A stretch of 64,000 bases of DNA from UBA11612 sp963976395. Its GTDB lineage: Bacteria; Pseudomonadota; Alphaproteobacteria; Rhodospirillales; Rhodospirillaceae. Position 1 is the first letter of the stretch; each line of letters opens with the position of its first letter. The DNA lies in the NCBI GenBank assembly GCA_963976395.1, contig CAXBLG010000010.1, forward strand, positions 1 through 64,000. Direction: 5' to 3'. The notes under the pieces are model-generated. The model saw nothing but the letters and a program-made list of their open reading frames with translations. It was not told where the DNA came from and searched no databases. Of the stretch, positions 32,801 through 40,677 are shown piece after piece. Made by a program: the position numbers and the translations under genes.

Positions 32801-33685
32801 AACATCGATACGCTGTCTGATGGCGAGCCTCGTAATAACTATTTTGAACGCGCAGTTACGTTTAATCCAAATGGCGCGCTCACCGGCTCTCGGCACATTA
32901 CAGTGGCTGGAACCACGGCCTATATTGCGGGGGATTTCGGAGTTGCTGTGGTGAGTCTGGAGAACCCGACGGCTCCGGAACTTATCACCACAATCGCCAT
33001 TGAAGACGCTCGCGCAACTGCGGCTCAGTTCCGCTACCTCTTTGTCACCAGCAGCCAAGGTTTGCACGTGGTCGATGTCACATCGCCTCGCGCGCCGCGT
33101 CTTGTTGAAGGCGCAAGCGTTGAGCTCTCAGATGCTCGCCGCGTCTATGTTGCCCGCACTTACGCTTATGTCGCAGCCGGAGCCGATGGACTGGTCATTG
33201 TCGATATTGAAAAACCTGAATCGCCACGCATTTATGAGCGCTTCACCGCCGATGGAAAACTGACCGATGCGAGCGATGTCGTCGTCGGGTCCACTAACGC
33301 GTCATTGTTCGCCTACGTTGCAGACGGTAAGGCGGGACTTAAGGTGATCCAACTCACATCGCCGGACAGCCAGCCGCGTTTCTACGGTTTTAGCCCCGAA
33401 CCAAAGCCCGAGCTGATTGCATGGTGGCCGACATCCTGGCCCGCCAAAGCATTATCAAAGGGGCTTGATCGCGACCGGGCAGTGGATGAAACCGGCAATC
33501 AGATCGCGGTGTTCGGCCGGTTGGGTGCGCGGCCGATGACCCTCGAAGAAAGCCAGAGGTTGTTTGTGAACGAAAAGGGTGAACCCTGGTTTGCCGGAGA
33601 TAAGGTCGATGAAGATGCCTTCGATCCCGGTACACCCATACACCGATTGCCGGATCTGCCGCAGCAAGATGCGCCATCGCACTAA
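29825..33685 (+). CDS. Large exported decaheme cytochrome c with C-terminal LVIVD beta-propeller
   Basis: A 1286-residue protein. Signal peptide at 1-25 ('VVVAGVSYAAS'), no lipobox. Ten CxxCH motifs start at residues 58, 80, 158, 333, 390, 526, 553, 676, 687 and 793. From about 882 to 1182 there are repeated blade units of LVIVD type: 'LRGEYLYVAEGRGGFRAYDV', 'YVTDRKEGLIVVNID', 'AYIAGDFGVAVVSLENP', 'LFVTSSQGLHVVDVTSP', 'YVAAGADGLVIVDIEKP' and 'YVADGKAGLKVIQLTSP', forming a propeller like those of bacterial surface proteins. ATG 29825 follows the barrel gene by 5 bases. Likely terminal electron-exchange protein on the periplasmic side or cell surface; the propeller may bind a partner or substrate. 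Confidence 0.9.
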   Translation: MKTFTLKRLSLVAIAVVVAGVSYAASEGETPRHIEYPEYAPAPRFQTWDEADPKSSGCHSCHTETDRKTMHASEAVVLGCVDCHGGDASVFVPAGAEKPDEPYREAMERAHVQPLYPETWHYPHSANPERSYTLLNKESPEFVRFVNPSDYRVARESCGACHLSIIQAAERSLMATGAMLWGGASYNNGILPYKNYLLGSAYTRDGEPATIKSPGKIEPWMTRERGVLPELVPMPKWEVIPPGDVFRVFERGGRNINNIFPEIALPNIGTLVGSLQKLEEPGRPDIRQSNRGPGTGLRIAVPVINIHKTRLNDPFTWFMGTSDQPGDFRSSGCAACHVVYANDRDPYHSGPYAKFGHMGETATVDPTIPKNEPGHPIRHEFTRSIPTSQCMICHMHQPNVFVNSMLGYTMWDYEADAPAMWPDEQQYPTAEEMRAILDRNPEEAAVRGKWADIEFTKKVSELNPTLKNTQFADYHGHGWNFRAVFKKDRKGNLLDENGVIVDPDDPEKFAKAVHMRSIHIEVGMHCVDCHFSQDAHGSGYIHGEVANAIEIRCVDCHGSAKDYPSLRTSGPAARPEGFDLSVLRNSDGQRRFEWKGSECDLPDVPGRDCKLTQRSAVTPGLEWEMSLVKDSVDKTSSHYNSKAARAKLMSKDTKSLKWGPGVAYEDMAHKTDEMECFTCHLSWTTSCAGCHLPIQANWKTESHHYEGGETRNYATYNPQVVRDQMFQLGVHQTTKGNTIAPVRSSSALILSSTNINREKIYIQQPPISASGYSSQAFAPHFPHTVRKTETKTCSDCHLSEDKDNNAIMAQLLLQGTNFVNFVGYNAWVGGAGGLEAVRVTEWDEPQAVIGSYLQKHAYPDWYREHEERGQKLYESYTHGGGEVGCLQLRGEYLYVAEGRGGFRAYDVASIANKGVSQRVITAPFSPLGHDTHVSSPDATCVALPTNQPIAPSRMNKDEASFDLMTKDNQEQPIHPLYSYAYVTDRKEGLIVVNIDTLSDGEPRNNYFERAVTFNPNGALTGSRHITVAGTTAYIAGDFGVAVVSLENPTAPELITTIAIEDARATAAQFRYLFVTSSQGLHVVDVTSPRAPRLVEGASVELSDARRVYVARTYAYVAAGADGLVIVDIEKPESPRIYERFTADGKLTDASDVVVGSTNASLFAYVADGKAGLKVIQLTSPDSQPRFYGFSPEPKPELIAWWPTSWPAKALSKGLDRDRAVDETGNQIAVFGRLGARPMTLEESQRLFVNEKGEPWFAGDKVDEDAFDPGTPIHRLPDLPQQDAPSH

Positions 33686-33695
33686 GGTGCGGACT

Positions 33696-35042
33696 TCACA
33701 GTGCCGCGATAGCCTGCTGCAGGGCTTGTAAATCAGCAAGGAATTGGCGCGGGTCGTACTTGCCATCATCTTTTATGGTTTCAAAGCACGCGTCCAACAC
33801 GCGGGTAAGCTCTGCATGACGGGTGCGGGATAAAATGCCGTCGTCGGCCATAGCTTGAAAAATTGCGGACATTGCCATCGTTGCCTGCTCAGCTGCGGCA
33901 TAATCCACATATTCTCCCTGCAGTCCTTCTTCAAGAACGCCTGCGATCAACGCCTTCATGTCGGTGGCCGTGAACGTATGCTGGGCGAAGCGCTCAATGA
34001 GCACGCTGGTTTCTGCCCGCAGTGCTGTGGCGGCGCTAAGGACGGATGAGTGTCCTTCAAGAGACGCCTTATGTAACGCCGTTGTCTTGGCGGCAATTCG
34101 TTTGGCCGCAGCGGCATCAAGGCGTTTTGTGAGCACGCTCAGCATAATAAGATTAGCATCATAGATACGTGGGACACCTGGGCCGATTCCGTGGCTTTCG
34201 CGGGGGGCCCAACGCACGTTTGACATCGGGTGGTGGCAGGCGTGGCAGTCGAAAAACACGAGTTCGGGAAAGATACCGTCTTGATTCCGTTTGGGATCAA
34301 GCATGGCGTCTAAAAGCGAGTCAACGGCAATGGCTTGGCCCACCGCCCATATTTGAACGCTGCTGATGCCCGGTTTGCGTTCGCGGTAATCTGCATCGAT
34401 TTCAAAGTGACCAGGTTGTGTCCAGCTGTAGGTATCAAGCTCGAAGGCGAGGCGAGGGTGCCCGGCTCCCATAATGCGGTGGGTAATAAAGCGGTCCTTC
34501 GTGCCGAAGTGGCAGGACAGGCACAGTTTCGCGCGTTCTACCGGTTTTTCTGTTGGGTAGAGTCCCGCGGCCAAATTGGTTTGGTGATCTGCCTTGCCTG
34601 AAATATGAACCCCGAGCCAATTTACTGCCCCGCCGTGACAGGCCTCACATCCAACACCGTCCGAAATCTGAAAGCCTTTGGCGCGGCGATCGATCGGCAC
34701 ATTGTCGGCATGGCAATCCAGACACATGTCCGCCTCATGGGCATTCGGCAGACCTAAGTTGAAGGCGATGCGCTTAGAGTCCTCGCTCAGCAAGGTTTGA
34801 TAGGCGCTGGAATGCGGGTCTTTCTCTTCCCAGGTGATGAATTCCTTTTGCGCCACTGTGGAATTTTGCCAGGGTTCCAGAGCTCCGTGGCAACTCGACC
34901 CGGCGCAAGAGGCAACACCTAGATGAGGCGTGTTTTCTGTGAATGGTAGAGGAGGAGACTGCTGCGCCAAAGCTCCGGTAACAATGACAAAACAAGGAAC
35001 AATCGCCGCTAGAATTTTAAAAGTTCTCACAGAGCCTCTCAT
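33696..35042 (-). CDS. Cytochrome c554-like multiheme protein
   Basis: Signal peptide ('ILAAIVPCFVIVTGALAQ'), then a heme domain with one CX4CH ('CAGSSCH') and four CxxCH sites ('CLDCH', 'CEACH', 'CLSCH', 'CHACH'), so up to five hemes, and a C-terminal helical region without hemes. The layout resembles the cytochrome c554 family. ATG 35042 overlaps the stop of the upstream gene (TGATATG), which fits translational coupling; a longer N-terminus to 35117 has no signal peptide at its start. It is convergent with the giant decaheme gene (10-base gap) and so flanks the electron-transfer operon. Confidence 0.82.
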   Translation of the reverse strand: MRGSVRTFKILAAIVPCFVIVTGALAQQSPPLPFTENTPHLGVASCAGSSCHGALEPWQNSTVAQKEFITWEEKDPHSSAYQTLLSEDSKRIAFNLGLPNAHEADMCLDCHADNVPIDRRAKGFQISDGVGCEACHGGAVNWLGVHISGKADHQTNLAAGLYPTEKPVERAKLCLSCHFGTKDRFITHRIMGAGHPRLAFELDTYSWTQPGHFEIDADYRERKPGISSVQIWAVGQAIAVDSLLDAMLDPKRNQDGIFPELVFFDCHACHHPMSNVRWAPRESHGIGPGVPRIYDANLIMLSVLTKRLDAAAAKRIAAKTTALHKASLEGHSSVLSAATALRAETSVLIERFAQHTFTATDMKALIAGVLEEGLQGEYVDYAAAEQATMAMSAIFQAMADDGILSRTRHAELTRVLDACFETIKDDGKYDPRQFLADLQALQQAIAAL

Positions 35043-35043
35043 A

Positions 35044-35811
35044 TCAATATGTCGTCTTTGCATCGGTGATCTTGATGAAGGTCGAGGCCGATGGCGAGAA
35101 TTGTGAAGTGCTGTCATAGAAAAAAATTTGATAGTATCCCGGTGTTACATCCGGATCTGCTTCGACTTGAGCGCGTCCGGTGTTTCCTTCCACGGATACT
35201 TTAAGTCGTGGATCGGGGCTTACGGCGGACGTGATGCCGGAAGGCAGCGATATAACTTCGGTTGTGCCTATCGCCAGCCTCTGCATTGAGGTTGCATCGT
35301 CAATCAGTGCGCCAGTGATCAAGTCGAGATCACCGGTTGGTGCGCGGTCCGTCAGCGCGCTTAGGAAAAAGGCCAAAGCTTCGGGCGCCGACGAGGCGAC
35401 AATCGACAAACCATCCTCAAGCCGGATCGTCCATGCCCCCAATCTAGCCTGAGCGATGATAGGGCGCTGAAACTCGACGCCGACGTGCTGGGCTAGAATG
35501 AGGCTCTGGCGGACCTGTGCGGCCCACCGGCGATCAGCAGGCGCCGCGCGGTCGTCAGGCCGCAAGATATAGCGGCCATTTGTATTGTGTATGAAAACTT
35601 CCGCGCCAGTGGGGGCGTCGAAGGCCCATGCACCGGCCGCGTTTTTTAGGTCGGCGGCGAATTCGAGGAAGTCATTTGCTTTGGTGCTGGATAGAGGGGA
35701 GACGCAAAGGCCAGCCAATATCATCATGAACCAAAGGCCGCCTCTCCGCGTCACGCTAAATTCCCCATTTCTGAATATTTGGCCACTTTGTGGCGTTATC
35801 ATTTCTGCCAT
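35044..35811 (-). CDS. Exported protein of unknown function co-transcribed with the c554-like cytochrome
   Basis: The N-terminus has a hydrophobic export segment ('GGLWFMMILAGLCVSPLSS', about 23-42) after a positively charged stretch. The rest is beta-rich, including 'GAEVFIHNTNGRYILR' and a final Ig-like strand set 'VTPGYYQIFFYDSTSQFSPSASTFIKIT'. No heme motif, no metal-site signature. AAGGG lies 6 nt before ATG 35811; the longer frame to 35952 runs into the TonB-receptor terminator and is unlikely. A partner or chaperone of the cytochrome is suggested only by the overlap. Confidence 0.6.
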   Translation of the reverse strand: MAEMITPQSGQIFRNGEFSVTRRGGLWFMMILAGLCVSPLSSTKANDFLEFAADLKNAAGAWAFDAPTGAEVFIHNTNGRYILRPDDRAAPADRRWAAQVRQSLILAQHVGVEFQRPIIAQARLGAWTIRLEDGLSIVASSAPEALAFFLSALTDRAPTGDLDLITGALIDDATSMQRLAIGTTEVISLPSGITSAVSPDPRLKVSVEGNTGRAQVEADPDVTPGYYQIFFYDSTSQFSPSASTFIKITDAKTTY

Positions 35812-35952
35812 TCTAACCCTTAATGCCGCTGGCTCAACGGCATAAGTCATCAGTAGAGGCAGCGCTGTCCTCAGGGTTGATTCGATGGGGTGCCGATAGA
35901 ACTTGAGGGTGATGCCATAGAAAGCCGGAATAACTTTTACTTGGATGTGCAC

Positions 35953-35985
35953 AAAAAAACCGGGCGGACCGTAAGGTCCGCCCGG
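35953..35985 (-). terminator. Rho-independent terminator of the TonB-dependent receptor gene
   Basis: On the minus strand an 11-bp perfect GC-rich stem (35960-35970 with 35975-35985), a four-base loop, and then seven T's. It begins about 30 bases past the receptor's stop codon, a textbook intrinsic terminator that separates it from the unknown/c554 pair. Confidence 0.95.
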
Positions 35986-36014
35986 AGTTCATTCAACTCT
36001 AAACTATTCGCAGC

Positions 36015-38483
36015 TTAGAAGTCGTAGCGCAGTCTAATGCCGAACATCCGCGGCACTTGCGGCGCCTGAGAGGTTATGGCCAAGGGTCCGTTACAGTAAC
36101 AGCCGCCGTCATTCTGCTCATTCTTGGTTACGTTAGTAACAAAGATCGCGCCGCTGACGCCGTCATAACCCAGGATATCAGACCAGTTCAGGGTCAGGTC
36201 CAAGTTGTAGTAGGAGGGGTTGCAATCAACAACCCGAGCCCGCTTGCCGTCCGCCGACAACGGACCGTACCCATTTGCCGCTGTACGGAATCTCTCGCAC
36301 ACGAGGCCGGTATTGGGATCGGTCGGATCGGTCGGAATGCGTGGCTTAGCGGTATTGAACATCTCGCCGGTCCAGGTCAGGTTCGCGTTCAGGGCGAGAT
36401 CACCCTGGGCCGCGTCCAATGGGAAGTGATAGGTGCCGCGCAGGGTCCACTTCCATTTTGGCGTGAAGCTGAACGGTGTGCTCGATAGATCGTTGGTTTG
36501 GCCGGTGATCGGATCAAGCTGGATGTAATCGGTGTAAGACGAGTTGGTATAGGCGACCATACCGCCGATTTCGAACCAATCCACCGGAACAACAGTGATG
36601 TCGGCTTCAACGCCCTTGACGATACCCTTCGCCGCATTTTCAGTCACGACGATCAGCCCGGGTTGAGTGTCAAACTCATCGGTTAAGGCCAATTTGGTGG
36701 CGTTGACTTTAATGTTGTCGAACCAGCCGTAGTAAGCACTTGCGTTGGTCCGAACCAGCCAGTCACCCAAATTGAAAGTGGCCTTGGTGCCAATTTCGAG
36801 GTTGTTCAGCACGTCAGGTGCATAGGTCTCCTGGTTGAACACGTTCTGCAAACCACCCGAGCCGAAGCCGCGTGAGTTGTTCACGAAGAACATCACATCG
36901 GGCGACCACTGGTATTGAATCTGAGCCGTGTAGCTAAGATTCGAGAAGCGGCCAATACCAGCAGGTGAGTTCGCTCCGCCGGACTTGCCAAGCACCGCTA
37001 GGGTGGTTGGATTTAAGGACCAACGCTCGGACTTCACGGTTTCCCAGGATTGCCGGGCGCCAAGTGTCAGGCTTAAGCCTTCGAGCATTTGACCCAAATC
37101 GATATTGCCCTGGGCATAAATGGCACGTGAACGCTCGGAAGTCTTAGAAATGGCCGCCGACTCCGAAACGTCGAAGTTGTTTGACCAGACTACCTTGGGC
37201 TCGTTGTGCTCCAAACGGTGGAACGTGCCGATGGTCAGATCCACAATGTCGAAGAGATCGGTGACGTTAATCTGAATCTCATCGCTCACAGCGGGGCCGG
37301 AGTGTGTCGGCGTGCTGTTTTTGGGGCTGCCGCCGTCAAACAGATCCATCCGTGTGCCGTCGGTATCTCCGGGCTGACTGAAGCTCTTTGTTTTTGCCCA
37401 GCCGAAAATATTCTTGATCTGAACGTTGTCCGTGATGCTCCAGGTCGTGGTGTTGGAGATGAACATCGTGCGGCTGTAGTTACGAATACATCCACCGTTT
37501 CCGACCAATTGAGTGCCAAGGGGAGTGACGCAGTCTGTGGACAGGCCATCAACCTTGTACTTACCGAGGGCGAGTTCGTCGGCCAGCAGTTTATCCCGTG
37601 CCGCGTCGAAACCGGCAAAGTTCCCACCAAAAACGCTAAAGTCACCCGTTTCGAACGCATAGGCCGCTGCTTGGCCGGCTACGGCGCCGCCATACCCGGC
37701 GGTGAAGTTGATGTCATCGAGTGTAAAGATGCTCGGGTTGCCGGTCGATTTCGAGTACTCGAAGAGTGTGGTGGATTCGATATCATCCGTGAAGCGCACC
37801 GTCAGCGACGGGCGAACGATATGGTATTTTTGCTCAGCGTAGTTCTGACCATTTCTGACGTTCTGGATGTAGCCTTCACGGTTAAACTGGGTGGCAGCCA
37901 CGCGAAAAAGCACGCGATCTTCGATCAGCGGCACGTCAACGGCCAGCTCAGCGGTTACACGGCCATAATTACCGGCAGAAACGCCAACAGATCCCCCAAA
38001 CACTTCGCCCGGCAGGCGCGGAGTATAAACGATGGCGCCGGCGTTGGACGCCTGGCCAAAGAGGGTGCCTTGCGGGCCTTTCAAGACCTGCACATTGCCG
38101 ATGTCAAATGCGTTGCTAAATCCGCCCGCGCTCTTCGGCACGTCGGCGAAATAGGTTGGGGTACCGTTACCGATACCGCGCATAAAGATGAATGAGGTGT
38201 TGCCGGGCGAACAGCAGATGTTCAAACCGCCGATGTTCTTGGTCAATGACCAGATATCGCGGATATCCTGCTTTTCCAATGTCTCCGGTGTGAACGCTTG
38301 AATGGCGATAGGCACACGCTGGATGTTTTCTTCAACGCGACGCGCTGTAACGGTGATCTCTTCAAGACCGACAACGGCCTGTGCCTGTTGCCCTTGGGCA
38401 AGGGCGGGCGTCGACGATGCGAGCGCAAGCGCCAAAGCGCTGGTAGTGCCCACGAGAGCTGAACGATAACTGATGGACGTCAT
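36015..38483 (-). CDS. TonB-dependent receptor
   Basis: Signal peptide 'MTSISYRSALVGTTSALALALASSTPALAQ', then a TonB-box/plug region ('LEEITVTARRVEENIQRVPIAIQAF', 'NVQVLKGPQGTLFGQASNAGAI') and a 22-stranded-type barrel ending in 'GIRLRYDF' with a terminal Phe. An 822-residue protein. GGGAGGA is 6 nt before ATG 38483. It imports a ligand across the outer membrane using TonB energy; siderophore, vitamin or carbohydrate cannot be told apart. It is downstream of a 488-base leader and ends in a strong terminator, so it is a single-gene unit near the cytochrome locus. A role in bringing iron or heme to that system is speculation. Confidence 0.95.
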   Translation of the reverse strand: MTSISYRSALVGTTSALALALASSTPALAQGQQAQAVVGLEEITVTARRVEENIQRVPIAIQAFTPETLEKQDIRDIWSLTKNIGGLNICCSPGNTSFIFMRGIGNGTPTYFADVPKSAGGFSNAFDIGNVQVLKGPQGTLFGQASNAGAIVYTPRLPGEVFGGSVGVSAGNYGRVTAELAVDVPLIEDRVLFRVAATQFNREGYIQNVRNGQNYAEQKYHIVRPSLTVRFTDDIESTTLFEYSKSTGNPSIFTLDDINFTAGYGGAVAGQAAAYAFETGDFSVFGGNFAGFDAARDKLLADELALGKYKVDGLSTDCVTPLGTQLVGNGGCIRNYSRTMFISNTTTWSITDNVQIKNIFGWAKTKSFSQPGDTDGTRMDLFDGGSPKNSTPTHSGPAVSDEIQINVTDLFDIVDLTIGTFHRLEHNEPKVVWSNNFDVSESAAISKTSERSRAIYAQGNIDLGQMLEGLSLTLGARQSWETVKSERWSLNPTTLAVLGKSGGANSPAGIGRFSNLSYTAQIQYQWSPDVMFFVNNSRGFGSGGLQNVFNQETYAPDVLNNLEIGTKATFNLGDWLVRTNASAYYGWFDNIKVNATKLALTDEFDTQPGLIVVTENAAKGIVKGVEADITVVPVDWFEIGGMVAYTNSSYTDYIQLDPITGQTNDLSSTPFSFTPKWKWTLRGTYHFPLDAAQGDLALNANLTWTGEMFNTAKPRIPTDPTDPNTGLVCERFRTAANGYGPLSADGKRARVVDCNPSYYNLDLTLNWSDILGYDGVSGAIFVTNVTKNEQNDGGCYCNGPLAITSQAPQVPRMFGIRLRYDF

Positions 38484-38971
38484 GGAAGTCCTCCCTTTGA
38501 GTCCGTTAAAACAAGAGTTGGCTTGCCAGCAAAGGCGGCCTATGGCCGTACAATCGCCAAGCAGTAATTTGCGTTTGTTAGGTGAAGCCTCCCCCATCGG
38601 CCTGGATGTTGCGTGAGCTTAAGCTCAGCGGAAACGTCCTTGCCACTCCCACGGTTTTACGCGGTAATTTTTGGGGGTCAAAGGCTTATTAAGCAAGGGA
38701 AGTTACTGTGTATCCCTTTTTAAGGTATTATTAAGTATCGCTACACCATAAGTTGTATTTGACTTAATTTTGTGGCGGGTGCGACCTCGGATTCTTCCGA
38801 GGAATAAATTTATACTTATCTGTTATATATAAATAATTCACTGTCCGCTCAGACTGTTTTATGGGTTCAAACCGCCCCCTGTGGCTGGCGGGCAACAGCT
38901 AGTCGGAAAAGAAAGCTAAGGTCTTAAGGTAAGGAATAGGAAAGCATGATTCATGCGTTCAGGCGTGAAAT
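38484..38971. other. 488-base intergenic leader with a perfect stem-loop
   Basis: No credible reading frame. It is AT-rich from about 38690 to 38860 and contains CCTCGGA-TTCT-TCCGAGG (38785-38802, 7-bp stem, no T-tract on either strand), followed by an AT-rich run that may hold the TonB-receptor promoter. I found no convincing Fur or ICE box. The stem-loop could be an operator, leader or the end of the upstream hydrolase transcript. Confidence 0.4.
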
Positions 38972-40000
38972 TTACTCGCGTTCAGCAATAAACATGCTGA
39001 TACACCGGTCATGCCAGGGCGCTGGGTGATCGGCAGCATGGAGTCCGACGTGTCCTCCGTCCGGCGGCATAACTAACGTTAGAATGTCACTGTCCTGCCA
39101 CTGTCGATCGAGATACATACTCGCGGGTACCCACGGATCCGTGCGGGAATGTATGAGCAGTGTAGGTATACGGATTTTGTCTAACAAAGGTTTGGCTGAA
39201 CTGCGCTGATAGTAATCCTCTGCGCTATCGAAACCGTTGTGCCGCGCGACAATTAAATCATCGAAGGCGTAGACCGAATGGATACTCGGCAGAATACGCC
39301 GCACGTCTTTGGATTGAACCCCGACCCATTGCTGGGCGTCTCGTTTCATGCTGCGCAACAGATGCCAGTGATAGACGGTGTTGCGGCGAGTCATGATCCG
39401 CTGTTGCGAGATTTTTAGATCAATCGGCGCGCAAACCGTGGCCGCGCCCAGGACATCGTCTAAGTCTTCGTTTTCCGACAGGTACTTCAGAACAACGTTG
39501 CCGCCGAGGGATACACCCACGACAAAAATCCCGTTGGTCCTAAGATTTGCAGGAAGGGCCGTTATGGCATCCCGTAAATCGACGCTCCGTCCGGCGTGAT
39601 AGTGTCCCGTACATTTTCCGAGGGACGGACCGGCACCGCGCAGATTAAGGCGTACCACCGGATATCCTCGCTCTAAGTGATAGGCCGCACTGACCATAAT
39701 ATTCCGGCTGGTTTCGCAGCCAGTAAGCCCATGAACCAAAATCACCGTGGGCTTGCCCGTATTAACAATTGGCCGGTTCACGAGGGCCCAAAGCTTATCG
39801 CCGGATCCATCGTTCATCGGCAGAATCAGTCGCTCTGCGGGGTACGGCGAAAAGTCCGGTGATGGACGTATAAGTGTGTTGTGCAGGGTCTGCAGGTCGC
39901 CGCCGACCCACGGGCGCCGTGCGCGAAAGGGAGGAAACGCAAGGCGCGCAGGGCCCAACACCAAAGGATTTTCGCCACTTGCTTGGGTTCGCTTAATCAT
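38972..40000 (-). CDS. YheT-type alpha/beta hydrolase
   Basis: A 342-residue protein of the YheT/COG0429 branch: 'ARRPWVGGDLQTL' near the start, 'VILVHGLTGCETSRNI' (oxyanion region), 'VVRLNLRGAGPS', nucleophile elbow G-V-S-L-G-G, 'TLLIHSRTDPWVP' with the acidic residue and 'GGHVGLH' with the catalytic His. Substrate unknown. ATG 40000 is chosen because upstream sequence runs toward the divergent Mpo1 gene and does not match the family. Confidence 0.88.
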   Translation of the reverse strand: MIKRTQASGENPLVLGPARLAFPPFRARRPWVGGDLQTLHNTLIRPSPDFSPYPAERLILPMNDGSGDKLWALVNRPIVNTGKPTVILVHGLTGCETSRNIMVSAAYHLERGYPVVRLNLRGAGPSLGKCTGHYHAGRSVDLRDAITALPANLRTNGIFVVGVSLGGNVVLKYLSENEDLDDVLGAATVCAPIDLKISQQRIMTRRNTVYHWHLLRSMKRDAQQWVGVQSKDVRRILPSIHSVYAFDDLIVARHNGFDSAEDYYQRSSAKPLLDKIRIPTLLIHSRTDPWVPASMYLDRQWQDSDILTLVMPPDGGHVGLHAADHPAPWHDRCISMFIAERE

Positions 40001-40102
40001 TATGGGCTTGGCGGTGCTTCTCAAAATGTGTCTTTGCCGAAATCCTGGATGCATTTTCAGCGCTGCACTAGACTGTATGCGAAAACAGAGGGAGAAGCAG
40101 CG

Positions 40103-40636
40103 ATGCAATCTTTTCGCGCTTGGTTCCTAGAACAAATGGGTATGTACGCCGCGTATCATCGTGATCGGCGAAATCAGGCCACCCACCACCTTGGTGTGCC
40201 TCTCATTGTATTTTCATTGATCCTGGCGTTGACGCAGGTGCCACTGACGTACCTGGGCAGTGTACAGCTAACTGCCGCCACTGTTGCTCTCGCCGTTCTA
40301 TTTTTGGGCTATGTAGTCGCCGCTCCACTTGTGGGTATCGTGACAGCCTTATTCTATTCAGCAGTATATGGCTTGGCCGTGCAATTGGCTGATGGTTCGG
40401 ACTCATCGCTGTGGTTTATAACCGGAGCTTGTTTTCTTGGCGGCTGGATCGTTCAATTTATCGGTCATGCCTTTGAAGGTCGGCGACCGGCGTTGACGGT
40501 CAACGCCGTTCAGATTTTCATGGCGCCGCCATTTCTTATCGCGGAAATCTTGTTCTCACTTGGCGCCGCGCGGGCGCTTGAAGAGCAAATTCAAATGCGA
40601 GCTGTTAAGTACCTACCCAAAGAAACGAAGGCGTGA
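40103..40636 (+). CDS. Mpo1/DUF962-type membrane protein (2-hydroxy fatty acid dioxygenase-like)
   Basis: The N-terminus has 'MYAAYHRDRRNQATHHLGVPL', the H-R-D-x2-N-x2-T-H-x2-G-x-P signature of the Mpo1/DUF962 family, followed by four to five membrane spans and 'GWIVQFIGHAFEGRRPAL', a second conserved His/Glu site. Yeast Mpo1 is an Fe2+-dependent dioxygenase in alpha-oxidation of 2-hydroxy fatty acids; the bacterial role is inferred. A GAGGGAG site precedes ATG 40103. It is divergent from the YheT gene. Confidence 0.85.
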   Translation: MQSFRAWFLEQMGMYAAYHRDRRNQATHHLGVPLIVFSLILALTQVPLTYLGSVQLTAATVALAVLFLGYVVAAPLVGIVTALFYSAVYGLAVQLADGSDSSLWFITGACFLGGWIVQFIGHAFEGRRPALTVNAVQIFMAPPFLIAEILFSLGAARALEEQIQMRAVKYLPKETKA

Positions 40637-40671
40637 GGCTTCACGCTATATAGTCATCAAATGCTTGATGA
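40631..40671. terminator. Two hairpins between convergent genes
   Basis: GCGTGA-GGCT-TCACGC (40631-40646) and TCATCAA-ATGC-TTGATGA (40654-40671) stand in the gap between the convergent Mpo1 and NAD(P)-binding genes. Both stems are perfect and no long T-tract follows. A bidirectional transcription stop is likely. Confidence 0.5.
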
Positions 40672-40677
40672 GCGTCG

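Noticed and set aside
29825..33685. Nitrite or hydroxylamine reductase identity for the large cytochrome
   Set aside because: No catalytic CxxCK heme or crosslinking Tyr motif was found; all ten sites are CxxCH.
38785..38802. Intrinsic terminator for the YheT-like gene
   Set aside because: The stem is perfect, but no T-tract follows in the direction of that gene, so I list it only as a hairpin.
39881..40102. Longer N-terminus of the Mpo1-like protein
   Set aside because: It is antisense to the YheT-like gene; the family's conserved start is at ATG 40103.
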